Part shown: positions 6,888 to 13,188 of the stretch, piece after piece
Position numbering within the stretch: position 1 is the first letter of the stretch
How the letters are laid out: every line of letters begins with the position of its first letter
DNA from: Mollicutes bacterium
Lineage (GTDB): Bacteria; Bacillota_I; Bacilli_A; Izemoplasmatales; Izemoplasmataceae
DNA length: 19,705 nt
Direction: 5' to 3'
NCBI GenBank assembly: GCA_003559585.1
Contig: PWKX01000185.1
Location: forward strand, 1 to 19,705
Position numbers and translations under genes: made by a program
The notes under the pieces: model-generated
Told to the model about the DNA's origin: nothing
The model's input: the letters and a program-made list of their open reading frames with translations, nothing else
The model's database searches: none

Positions 6888-8229
6888 AACTCAACAACCT
6901 TTCCATGTATTGCGTGATAAAGCCTGTGTTGATATCGCCATTCACAAACACATCATGCATTAAAATCATCATTAAAAAGTATTGATTGGTATCGACACCT
7001 TCAATGATCAGTTCTTCTAGTGCACTTCTTAGTTTTCTAATGGCTTCTAGTCGGTCTTTGCCATGAACAATGAGTTTACCCATCATAGAATCGTAAAATG
7101 GAGGCATGTCATAACCGGTATAAAGCATGGTGTCCATGCGAATCCCTAAGCCTTGTGGCATGTGAAACATGGAGATATGCCCCGGTGCTGGTTGAAAGTT
7201 TAATTTTGGATTTTCTGCGTTTAATCTAACTTCAATCGCATGACCTTGCATCTTTAGGTCTTTTTGAGCCATAGACACGGTTTCACCAGCAGCAATTTGT
7301 AGTTGTTCTTTAATGAGATCAACACCTGTGATCATCTCGGTTACTGGATGTTCGACTTGGATTCTAGTGTTCATTTCAATGAAGTAAAATGCATCGTCTT
7401 TCACAATAAACTCGACTGTACCTGCGTTTTCATAACTCACCGCTTCGGCTGCTTTAATTGCGGCAGCATACATCGCTTGTTTCATCGCTTGGGGTAAATT
7501 AGCTGGTGCTTCTTCAATCACTTTTTGATTGCGTCTTTGGATGCTACAATCACGTTCACCTAAATGACGAACATTTTTGTATTTATCAGCTAAAATTTGA
7601 ACTTCAATATGACGAGGATTTTCAATGAGTTTCTCAACATACACCCCATCATGATTAAAGGCAGCCTTCGCTTCTTGCTTGGCTGCATAGTAACCCTTAT
7701 CAAATTGGTGTAAAGATTGGACCACACGCATTCCGCGGCCTCCACCCCCTGCACTGGCTTTAATTAACACAGGAAACCCGATCTCTTCATCAATTTTTTT
7801 ACCAGCTTCTAATGAGACTTCCTCTGCGCTACCAGGCACAAGTGGTACCCCTGCATCTTTCATGATTTGTTTGGCTTTTGACTTATCACCCATGTTTTTA
7901 ATGGTCTTTGCACTTGGACCAATAAAGGTAATATCGCAAGATTCACATAATTGTGCAAACTTAGCTTGTTCACTTAAAAACCCAAAGCCTGGGTGAATCG
8001 CTTCGGCTTTGGTATTGATTGCTGCGCTTAATATGTTTTCCATGTTTAAGTAAGAATCTTTAGCATTGTTACCACCAATACAAACCGCTTCATCCGCTAA
8101 AGAGACATGCAGTGAATGCTCATCGACTTTAGAATATACAGCCACGGTTTCAATACCCAATTGTTTACAGCTTCTAATGATTCTAACCGCAATCTCACCA
8201 CGATTGGCAATCAGTACTTTTTGAAACAT
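6877..8229 (-). CDS. accC: Acetyl-CoA carboxylase biotin carboxylase subunit
   Basis: AccC carboxylates the biotin on AccB using ATP and bicarbonate. The 450 residues have the biotin carboxylase layout: N-terminal IANRGEIAVRIIR, HPGFGFLSE (residues 79-87), the ATP-grasp glycine loop KASAGGGGRGMR (157-168), and the active site FIEMNTRIQVEHPVTE. In that site Glu273, Glu285 and Asn287 bind metal and Arg289 and Glu293 are catalytic. The residues line up with the E. coli enzyme at an offset of three. The ATG overlaps the accB stop as TAATG. No biotin-carrier domain is fused at the C-terminus, so it is not a pyruvate or propionyl-CoA carboxylase subunit. Confidence 0.97.
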   Translation of the reverse strand: MFQKVLIANRGEIAVRIIRSCKQLGIETVAVYSKVDEHSLHVSLADEAVCIGGNNAKDSYLNMENILSAAINTKAEAIHPGFGFLSEQAKFAQLCESCDITFIGPSAKTIKNMGDKSKAKQIMKDAGVPLVPGSAEEVSLEAGKKIDEEIGFPVLIKASAGGGGRGMRVVQSLHQFDKGYYAAKQEAKAAFNHDGVYVEKLIENPRHIEVQILADKYKNVRHLGERDCSIQRRNQKVIEEAPANLPQAMKQAMYAAAIKAAEAVSYENAGTVEFIVKDDAFYFIEMNTRIQVEHPVTEMITGVDLIKEQLQIAAGETVSMAQKDLKMQGHAIEVRLNAENPKLNFQPAPGHISMFHMPQGLGIRMDTMLYTGYDMPPFYDSMMGKLIVHGKDRLEAIRKLRSALEELIIEGVDTNQYFLMMILMHDVFVNGDINTGFITQYMERLLSYEV

Positions 8230-8660
8230 TACGTGATCTCCATCACGGTTTGGTCATACATCACCATGTCGCCATTTTCTATATGAATGGATTCAATCAC
8301 ACCATCTTGAGGCGCTGTGATTTCATTCATAACTTTCATGGCTTCGATGATGAATAATGTATCGCCTTTTTTGACACTTTGACCAAGCTTAACAAACGGA
8401 GGTTGGTCTGGTGAGGGCGCCTCATAAAAAGTGCCCACTAGTGGTGCCTTAATGGGTAAGCGGTTAGATGGCTCAGCTTCTTTTTGGGTAGGTTTAGGTG
8501 GGGTTGATGGTTTTGATGAGTCAACTTCAACAACCTCACGACTGATTTCTTTTTGTGCTTTATGAAGTTCAATTTTTACATTTTCTTTTTCTAGTTTAAG
8601 TTGTGACAACTCAGAAGCTTCAAATAGTTTTATGATGGTTTTTAATTCTCGATTATTCAT
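8229..8660 (-). CDS. accB: Biotin carboxyl carrier protein of acetyl-CoA carboxylase
   Basis: AccB carries the covalent biotin that shuttles carboxyl groups between AccC and AccA/AccD. It has 143 residues in three parts: an N-terminal helical segment, a proline-rich linker (about residues 45-70, KPSTPPKPT), and a C-terminal biotinyl domain. The target Lys109 lies in EAMKVMNEI. AGGAG lies nine bases before the ATG. A FabT-like palindrome lies just upstream (8678-8694), in the gap after acpP, so accB may be controlled separately from acpP. BirA, encoded 0.6 kb upstream, is the likely modifying enzyme. Confidence 0.96.
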   Translation of the reverse strand: MNNRELKTIIKLFEASELSQLKLEKENVKIELHKAQKEISREVVEVDSSKPSTPPKPTQKEAEPSNRLPIKAPLVGTFYEAPSPDQPPFVKLGQSVKKGDTLFIIEAMKVMNEITAPQDGVIESIHIENGDMVMYDQTVMEIT

Positions 8661-8677
8661 AAGGATAACTCCTATAT

Positions 8678-8694
8678 ATTTTGATATTCAAATT
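8678..8694. promoter_or_regulatory. FabT-like operator in the acpP-accB gap
   Basis: ATTTTGATATTCAAATT fits the 17-bp inverted-repeat pattern AnTTTGAnnnTCAAAnT, the form bound by the MarR-family repressor FabT in streptococci. It lies in the 60-base gap between the acpP stop and the accB ribosome binding site. A weak promoter could surround it (CTGATT, about 18 bases, TATATA on the minus strand). The operator identity is inferred from sequence similarity only; no fabT-like gene is in the window. Confidence 0.55.
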
Positions 8695-8720
8695 AAAATC
8701 AGAGTAAAAAAAACAGCGAT

Positions 8721-8948
8721 TTACGCAACTTCTTTTTCAATATGCGTTAATACGTCGCCTACTGTTTTTAATTTTTGAACTGTTTCGTCTTCAACGGTCA
8801 CATCAAATTCCTCTTCAATAGCCATGATTAATTCAACGACATCTAGTGAGTCTGCGCCTAAATCATCTAAAATGCTAGCATCACGTGTGACGTCGGCTTG
8901 ATCGACACCCAGTTCTTCAGCCACAATAGCTTGTAATTTTTCAAACAT
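8721..8948 (-). CDS. acpP: Acyl carrier protein
   Basis: ACP carries growing acyl chains on a phosphopantetheine arm. The 75-residue acidic protein has the attachment Ser34 in the helix-II motif DDLGADSLDVVEL, the signature of fatty-acid ACPs. I chose the ATG at 8948 because AAGGAGG stands immediately upstream. A longer frame from 9047 would translate through the promoter and operators and is rejected. It is the first gene of the acc-fab block and has a consensus promoter overlapped by two FabT-like palindromes. A 60-base gap with another palindrome follows, so acpP could be expressed partly apart from accB and downstream genes. Confidence 0.96.
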   Translation of the reverse strand: MFEKLQAIVAEELGVDQADVTRDASILDDLGADSLDVVELIMAIEEEFDVTVEDETVQKLKTVGDVLTHIEKEVA

Positions 8949-8970
8949 GTTAAAACCTCCTTTTTCTTGC

Positions 8971-8999
8971 ATTATATGCCGTATAAAATTGAATGTCAA
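8971..8999 (-). promoter_or_regulatory. Consensus promoter of acpP and the acc-fab block
   Basis: The minus strand has a perfect TTGACA (8999-8994), a 17-base spacer and a perfect TATAAT (8976-8971). Transcription would start near 8965, giving a leader of about 17 bases that contains the AAGGAGG site of acpP. The -35 box lies inside the palindrome 8986-9002, so a bound repressor would block it. Confidence 0.9.
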
Positions 9000-9002
9000 T
9001 AT
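8986..9002. promoter_or_regulatory. FabT-like operator overlapping the acpP -35 box
   Basis: AAATTGAATGTCAATAT is a near palindrome around TTGA-ATG-TCAA. It differs from the full AnTTTGAnnnTCAAAnT pattern by one symmetric pair. It contains the acpP -35 hexamer on the opposite strand. Its centre (8994) lies 17 bases from that of the neighbouring copy (9011), so two dimers would bind end to end. Confidence 0.55.
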
Positions 9003-9019
9003 ATTTTGATGTTCAAAAT
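9003..9019. promoter_or_regulatory. FabT-like operator, perfect palindrome, upstream of the acpP -35 box
   Basis: ATTTTGATGTTCAAAAT is a perfect inverted repeat with a 3-base centre and an exact match to AnTTTGAnnnTCAAAnT. It abuts the copy at 8986-9002 and lies directly upstream of the acpP -35 box. The rest of the stretch up to 9112 holds no gene that I can see. Confidence 0.6.
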
Positions 9020-9110
9020 AACTAGCACCGCTTACATGATATAGCATGCATATGTACGTGAATTGATATGTGATGATTACGTGTTTAAACTAAAGTGATG
9101 TAAACAAAAA

Positions 9111-9144
9111 TAAAAACCCTTTAAACGTTTATTTAAAGGGTTTT
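9111..9144 (-). terminator. Rho-independent terminator downstream of birA
   Basis: A perfect 13-bp stem (arms 9113-9125 and 9132-9144) with a 6-base loop ends on the minus strand in TTTTTATTTTTG. It lies 84 bases after the birA stop and separates birA from the acpP promoter. The plus strand has only four T after the stem, so the minus direction fits best. The 9145-9227 stretch between birA and this hairpin shows nothing recognisable. Confidence 0.88.
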
Positions 9145-9227
9145 ATCATGGTTTCAAAATTGTTGTTATTGTATATTAGTTTTCGTACATACTTGTTGGT
9201 TTGTTTAGGAACTATGCTTTTTTATAA

Positions 9228-9899
9228 TTATTTCAATTTACAGCGTCCATAATGAACAACTGCGTCATAAAAGTGAACCGTCTCTTGTGTGGTTACCAAC
9301 GTAAAGTTTTCATCAATATCGATGATCTCGGCGCATTGGTCGTTATGCATCACAAACATCGGACTGGATTGAACCCAAGACCTAAAGGTTTGAAACAAGG
9401 CAGATGTGTGTGTTTTTCTAATCTGTTGGATGGCTTTGATTAAATCATGCGTTAAGGTTGATAAGTCAATAGCTTGAGAGGCTACATCATGAAGACATGT
9501 GCTTGTTTTTAAGGGTGCGGTTGTGAGGTTAATGCCAATGCCAATGACGGCTTTATTTGATTCATGGTTTCGTTCAATTAAAATGCCTGACACTTTTTTG
9601 TTTTCAAGGTAGACGTCGTTAGGTAATTTAAGCTTTGGACTTAGATCATACTGATTAAAGACGTGTTTAAGTGATAAGAGTGCGATGAGAAACGCTTTTT
9701 GATAACTCAAGGGTTCATTCAAGTAAAAACTGCCATAAAACCCTGTTTGCTTGTGACTGATCCATGTCTTATCCCGCTGACCACGTCCATGTGTTTGTTC
9801 ATCAGCCATAAGCAACGTATCTTCATCTAATCCATTTTTTATTTGCTGTTTTAAGACGTCATTGGTCGAGGTGGTTGACTTTAGTTTAATGATGTTCAT
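9228..9899 (-). CDS. birA: Biotin--protein ligase, without DNA-binding domain
   Basis: The enzyme activates biotin as biotinyl-AMP and attaches it to the carrier lysine of AccB. Visible motifs are STTSTND (8-14), the biotinyl-AMP loop GRGQRDKTW (38-46, usually GRGRRGR.W), KLPNDV (91-96, usually KWPNDV), KKVSGILIE (101-109, with the catalytic-type lysine) and GIGINL. The 223 residues cover the catalytic and C-terminal domains only; the N-terminal winged helix of bifunctional BirA repressors is absent. I prefer the ATG at 9899, preceded by GGTGAG, to the in-frame GTG codons at 9911 and 9908. It lies upstream of the acc genes, matching its job. It is bounded by terminators on both sides. A possible TATGAT -10 box lies just upstream, with no clear -35. 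Confidence 0.92.
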   Translation of the reverse strand: MNIIKLKSTTSTNDVLKQQIKNGLDEDTLLMADEQTHGRGQRDKTWISHKQTGFYGSFYLNEPLSYQKAFLIALLSLKHVFNQYDLSPKLKLPNDVYLENKKVSGILIERNHESNKAVIGIGINLTTAPLKTSTCLHDVASQAIDLSTLTHDLIKAIQQIRKTHTSALFQTFRSWVQSSPMFVMHNDQCAEIIDIDENFTLVTTQETVHFYDAVVHYGRCKLK

Positions 9900-9931
9900 T
9901 TTTCTCACCACAAATCATATGATATGTTAAT

Positions 9932-9956
9932 AAAAAAAGCGCCGAAGCGCTTTTTT
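9932..9956 (-). terminator. Rho-independent terminator of dps
   Basis: A perfect 10-bp stem (arms 9933-9942 and 9947-9956) is closed on the minus strand by the very stable C(TTCG)G tetraloop and followed by a T run. It lies 5 bases after the dps stop and would end transcription coming from dps and possibly from the ATP synthase operon before birA. Confidence 0.93.
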
Positions 9957-9960
9957 AAGC

Positions 9961-10398
9961 TTATTTAAGTGCTTGTTCCATGAACCAAAGTTCTTTGTCA
10001 TATTCAGATACTTGATCTTCAAGCATGCCTACTGTAACAAAATCACCTTGATCATCAGAGATGTTGCGGATTTCAGTCGCAAGATTTCTTAATTTTTCAA
10101 TTTCTTCTTTTAAGATTTTGTAGACTTCAGGAATTTGATAATCTCTTGATTCAATTTCCTCTACATTCGTGACAGCTAGATAGTCTTTCAAGGTAGCAAG
10201 TGGGAACTCGCCGATCATTTTAAGACGTTCTGCAGCTTCGTCATAGTTTTCAAATAACATATCGTAAAGTTTTTCAACATACACGTGAACAGGTTCAAAG
10301 CGTTCACCGACCACATTCCAGTGAAGGTTGTGGAATTTTGTGTTTAATACAGCCAAATCGGCCACATATTGGTTCAATAGTTTTGTTTGTTTTTCCAT
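9961..10398 (-). CDS. dps: Dps-family ferritin-like protein
   Basis: Dps proteins form 12-subunit shells that oxidise and store iron with hydrogen peroxide, lowering Fenton damage; some bind DNA. The 145 residues carry the inter-subunit ferroxidase site: His26 in HNLHWNV, His38 in PVHVYVE, and Asp53 and Glu57 in NYDEAAERL. These line up with His31, His43, Asp58 and Glu62 of the Listeria protein at an offset of five. There is no long lysine-rich N-terminal tail, so DNA binding is not indicated. AGGAGG stands eight bases before the ATG and a promoter lies just upstream. It follows atpC by 73 bases, with no convincing terminator between. Confidence 0.93.
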   Translation of the reverse strand: MEKQTKLLNQYVADLAVLNTKFHNLHWNVVGERFEPVHVYVEKLYDMLFENYDEAAERLKMIGEFPLATLKDYLAVTNVEEIESRDYQIPEVYKILKEEIEKLRNLATEIRNISDDQGDFVTVGMLEDQVSEYDKELWFMEQALK

Positions 10399-10429
10399 AG
10401 CTAATGCCTCCTAATTTGATTTCAATATT

Positions 10430-10457
10430 ATTATAACATAGTGGAAATAAAACTCAA
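10430..10457 (-). promoter_or_regulatory. dps promoter
   Basis: The minus strand has TGTTATAAT, an extended -10 with a perfect TATAAT (10435-10430), and TTGAGT (10457-10452), 4 of 6 to the -35 consensus, with a 16-base spacer. It gives dps a transcript of its own, apart from any read-through from atpC. No PerR or Fur box was recognised by eye. Confidence 0.65.
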
Positions 10458-10471
10458 GGTTTTTGCTCTAT

Positions 10472-10864
10472 CTATCGCTTGGATGCTTGCGCTTCTTTTA
10501 GGTTCTTTTTAAGTTCGCGTTCGGCTTTTAAGAAGTCTTGTGTTCGACGTCTGTTTTCTTCTAAACGTTCTTTTCTAACGTCGTTTAAATGTTGCATGGC
10601 AGAGTCTTTATTTAGACCTACATGCGCTTCTTGTGCGATGACATTAATGACATTTTCTTGATGTTCAAGGGTGCCGTTAATAATCACTGTAAATAAGACT
10701 TTGTTTTCTTTAACCATTTTAATATAACCCACATCAATCACGCTGATTAGTGGGGCGTGGTTGTTTAAGATGGCAAAGTCACCGTTGTTTTTAGAACTGA
10801 TCACAACGTAATCGACTTCTTCATTGTATAACTCACCACTAGGGGTGATAACAACAATTTTCAT
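10472..10864 (-). CDS. atpC: F-type ATP synthase subunit epsilon
   Basis: Epsilon is part of the central stalk, linking gamma to the c-ring and inhibiting ATP hydrolysis. It has 130 residues: an N-terminal beta-sandwich (SSKNNGDFAILNNHAPLIS, residues 23-41, is the conserved core) and a C-terminal helical hairpin rich in Arg, Lys and Glu. It is the last atp gene and starts 8 bases after atpD. It stops with TAG. Only a weak 5-bp hairpin follows before the dps promoter. Confidence 0.94.
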   Translation of the reverse strand: MKIVVITPSGELYNEEVDYVVISSKNNGDFAILNNHAPLISVIDVGYIKMVKENKVLFTVIINGTLEHQENVINVIAQEAHVGLNKDSAMQHLNDVRKERLEENRRRTQDFLKAERELKKNLKEAQASKR

Positions 10865-10872
10865 AGTGACAC

Positions 10873-12273
10873 CTACTTCATAGATTTGGCTTTTTTAATC
10901 ACATCGTCGATGCTACCAACCAAACGGAACGCATCTTCTGGATAATCATCGTATTTGCCGTCTAAAATACCTTTGAAGCCACGTAAGGTTTCATCAACTG
11001 ACACATATGAGCCTTTTTGACCGGTAAACTGTTCAGCAACGTGGAAGTTTTGTGATAAGAATAAGCGTAAACGACGGGCTCTGTGAACCAGTTGTTTGTC
11101 TTCTTCTGATAACTCATCCATACCAAGAATGGCAATGATGTCTAACAACTCATTATAGCGTTGGATGGTGCGTTGTACTTCACGTGCGATATTGTAGTGT
11201 TCTTGACCAACAATTTCTGGTTCAAGGGCTCTTGAGGTTGAAGCTAAAGGATCAACCGCGGGGTAAATCCCTTCTTCAGAAATTTTACGCGATAAGTTTG
11301 TTGTGGCGTCTAAGTGAGCAAACGTGGTTGCCGGTGCAGGGTCAGTATAGTCATCAGCCGGCACATATACAGCTTGAATGGATGTAATTGAACCTTCTTT
11401 TGTTGAGGTTATCCGCTCTTGAAGTTTACCCATTTCAGTAGCTAAAGTTGGTTGATAACCAACCGCTGAGGGCATACGGCCTAATAAGGCTGAGACTTCA
11501 CTACCAGCTTGTGTAAACCTAAAAATGTTATCGATAAATAATAACACATCTTGTTTTTCTTCATCACGGAAGTGTTCTGCCATGGTTAATCCGGTTAAAC
11601 CAACACGCATCCTAGCGCCTGGTGGTTCGTTCATTTGACCAAATACCATGGCGGTTTTATTGATAACCCCAGATTCTTTCATTTCATAGTATAAGTCATT
11701 ACCTTCTCTTGTTCTTTCACCAACCCCAGCAAACACACTAATACCACCATGTTCATGGGCGATGTTGTGAATCAATTCCTGGATTAAGACGGTTTTACCA
11801 ACCCCGGCACCTCCGAATAATCCAATCTTACCACCCTTAACATAAGGGGCAAGTAAGTCTACCACTTTAATGCCCGTTTCTAAGATTTCTGTTTCACTAG
11901 AAATTTCATCTAACTTAGGGGCAATGCGGTGAATCGGCATACGTTTGACTTTTTTATCAATGGGATCTTTTTCATCGATGACATCACCTAAGACGTTAAA
12001 TATGCGACCTAAGGTTTTTTTACCGACTGGGACACTGATGGGTTGACCCAAATCCGTGACTTCCATCCCACGATACAACCCATCGGTTGAATCCATGGCG
12101 ATGGTTCTAACCATATGATCACCCAGATGTAGGGATGTTTCTAAGGTTAAGTTGATTTCTTCAGAACCTTTTTTACTTTTAACAAGGATGGCGTGGTTGA
12201 TTTCCGGTAACTTGTCTTCAAACTGTACGTCGACCACAGGGCCCATCACTTGGATGATTTTACCTTTATTCAT
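10873..12273 (-). CDS. atpD: F-type ATP synthase subunit beta
   Basis: Beta carries the catalytic nucleotide sites of F1. The 466 residues contain the Walker A loop GGAGVGKT (154-161), the catalytic glutamate Glu186 in GVGERTREGND, Walker B VLLFIDNIFRFTQAG, ALLGRMPSAVGYQPTL, and DELSEED near residue 395, the hinge that touches gamma. All are typical and complete. It follows atpG by 12 bases with AAGGATCC-type AGGATCC spacing before the ATG. Confidence 0.98.
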   Translation of the reverse strand: MNKGKIIQVMGPVVDVQFEDKLPEINHAILVKSKKGSEEINLTLETSLHLGDHMVRTIAMDSTDGLYRGMEVTDLGQPISVPVGKKTLGRIFNVLGDVIDEKDPIDKKVKRMPIHRIAPKLDEISSETEILETGIKVVDLLAPYVKGGKIGLFGGAGVGKTVLIQELIHNIAHEHGGISVFAGVGERTREGNDLYYEMKESGVINKTAMVFGQMNEPPGARMRVGLTGLTMAEHFRDEEKQDVLLFIDNIFRFTQAGSEVSALLGRMPSAVGYQPTLATEMGKLQERITSTKEGSITSIQAVYVPADDYTDPAPATTFAHLDATTNLSRKISEEGIYPAVDPLASTSRALEPEIVGQEHYNIAREVQRTIQRYNELLDIIAILGMDELSEEDKQLVHRARRLRLFLSQNFHVAEQFTGQKGSYVSVDETLRGFKGILDGKYDDYPEDAFRLVGSIDDVIKKAKSMK

Positions 12274-12285
12274 AAGGATCCTCCT

Positions 12286-13170
12286 TTAGTTCAATGCCTC
12301 TGCGCCACCAATGATATCGGTTAATTCCGTGGTGATTGAATCTTGGCGTGCGCGGTTGTATTGAAGCTGTAAATCTTTAATTAAGTCTTTGGCGTTGTCC
12401 GTTGCACTTTGCATGGCGGTCATTCTTGAGGCGTGTTCACTGGCTTTGGCCTCTAAGATACTGCCAAACAGTAAATTGACCACATACATCGGCAATAAGG
12501 TTTGTAATACTTGCTTGGCACCCGGTTCATAGATATAAAGCGCGTCATATGACCCATCGTCATCATCGTCTTGATTAAGCAATGGGTTTAATTCAAGTGG
12601 CACCAATGTTTCTTGTTTAACTTCTTGGCTTAGTGTGTTGATGAATTGGTTGTAAAACACAACAATTCGATCAAATTTACCCGATAAATACCCTTTAATA
12701 AATGAATCGCTAATCGATTGAAAGTCTAAATATTGTGTGTCATCACGTACTTGAATGACATCATCGTGAATCATAGTATAGCCTTTACGTTTAGCAAATT
12801 GAAAGGCCTTGAGGCCAAGCGCTGCGATTTCGAATTCATCATGGCTTTGATGGTGCTGTTTGATGTGTTTTTCAAATGCTTTAAAAATATTGTTGTTGTA
12901 AGGACCAGCTAAACCACGGTCGCTTGAAACAATGATATAACACACTTTGTCAATCTCTCTAGATTCTAACATTGCGTGTGATAAGGTATGATCGTTATTT
13001 AAAACACGCGAAAGAACACGGCTTAAACGACGGGTTAAAGGTCTAAACGCCTTAATCGAACGCTCTGCCTTTTTAAGCTTAGCCGCTGATACCATGTGCA
13101 TGGCATTGGTTATTTGTGATGTTTTTTCTGTGGCATTGATTCTTGTTTTTATCTCACGCATGGATTGCAT
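12286..13170 (-). CDS. atpG: F-type ATP synthase subunit gamma
   Basis: Gamma is the rotor shaft inside the alpha3beta3 head. The 294 residues show the N-terminal helix motif MREIKTRI..TEKTSQITNAMHMVSAAK and the C-terminal EHASRMTAMQSATDNA and QYNRARQDSITTELTDIIGGAEAL, the strongest family signatures. AAAGGTGG lies nine bases before the ATG at 13170; a second ATG at 13161 would also be possible, changing only three residues. An acidic run of five Asp near residues 201-205 is unusual but falls in the variable peripheral domain. Confidence 0.96.
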   Translation of the reverse strand: MQSMREIKTRINATEKTSQITNAMHMVSAAKLKKAERSIKAFRPLTRRLSRVLSRVLNNDHTLSHAMLESREIDKVCYIIVSSDRGLAGPYNNNIFKAFEKHIKQHHQSHDEFEIAALGLKAFQFAKRKGYTMIHDDVIQVRDDTQYLDFQSISDSFIKGYLSGKFDRIVVFYNQFINTLSQEVKQETLVPLELNPLLNQDDDDDGSYDALYIYEPGAKQVLQTLLPMYVVNLLFGSILEAKASEHASRMTAMQSATDNAKDLIKDLQLQYNRARQDSITTELTDIIGGAEALN

Positions 13171-13188
13171 CGATGCGCACCACCTTTA

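Noticed and set aside
8949..9047. N-terminal extension of acyl carrier protein by 33 residues
   Set aside because: It would read through the consensus promoter and both palindromes. The internal ATG at 8948 has AAGGAGG upstream and gives a normal ACP.
9021..9112. Short repeated TACGTG and CATGCATATG-like palindromes upstream of acpP
   Set aside because: They are short, AT-rich and not arranged like any operator I can name. Too weak to separate from chance.
10414..10426. TTTGATTTCAAT upstream of dps as a fourth FabT-like operator
   Set aside because: Its half sites are separated by two bases rather than three, so it does not fit the 17-bp pattern, and it lies after the -10 box of an iron-storage gene.
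10441..10470. Terminator after atpC
   Set aside because: Only a 5-bp AAAAC/GTTTT stem with a short T run could be found, which overlaps the dps -35 box. Too weak to annotate.
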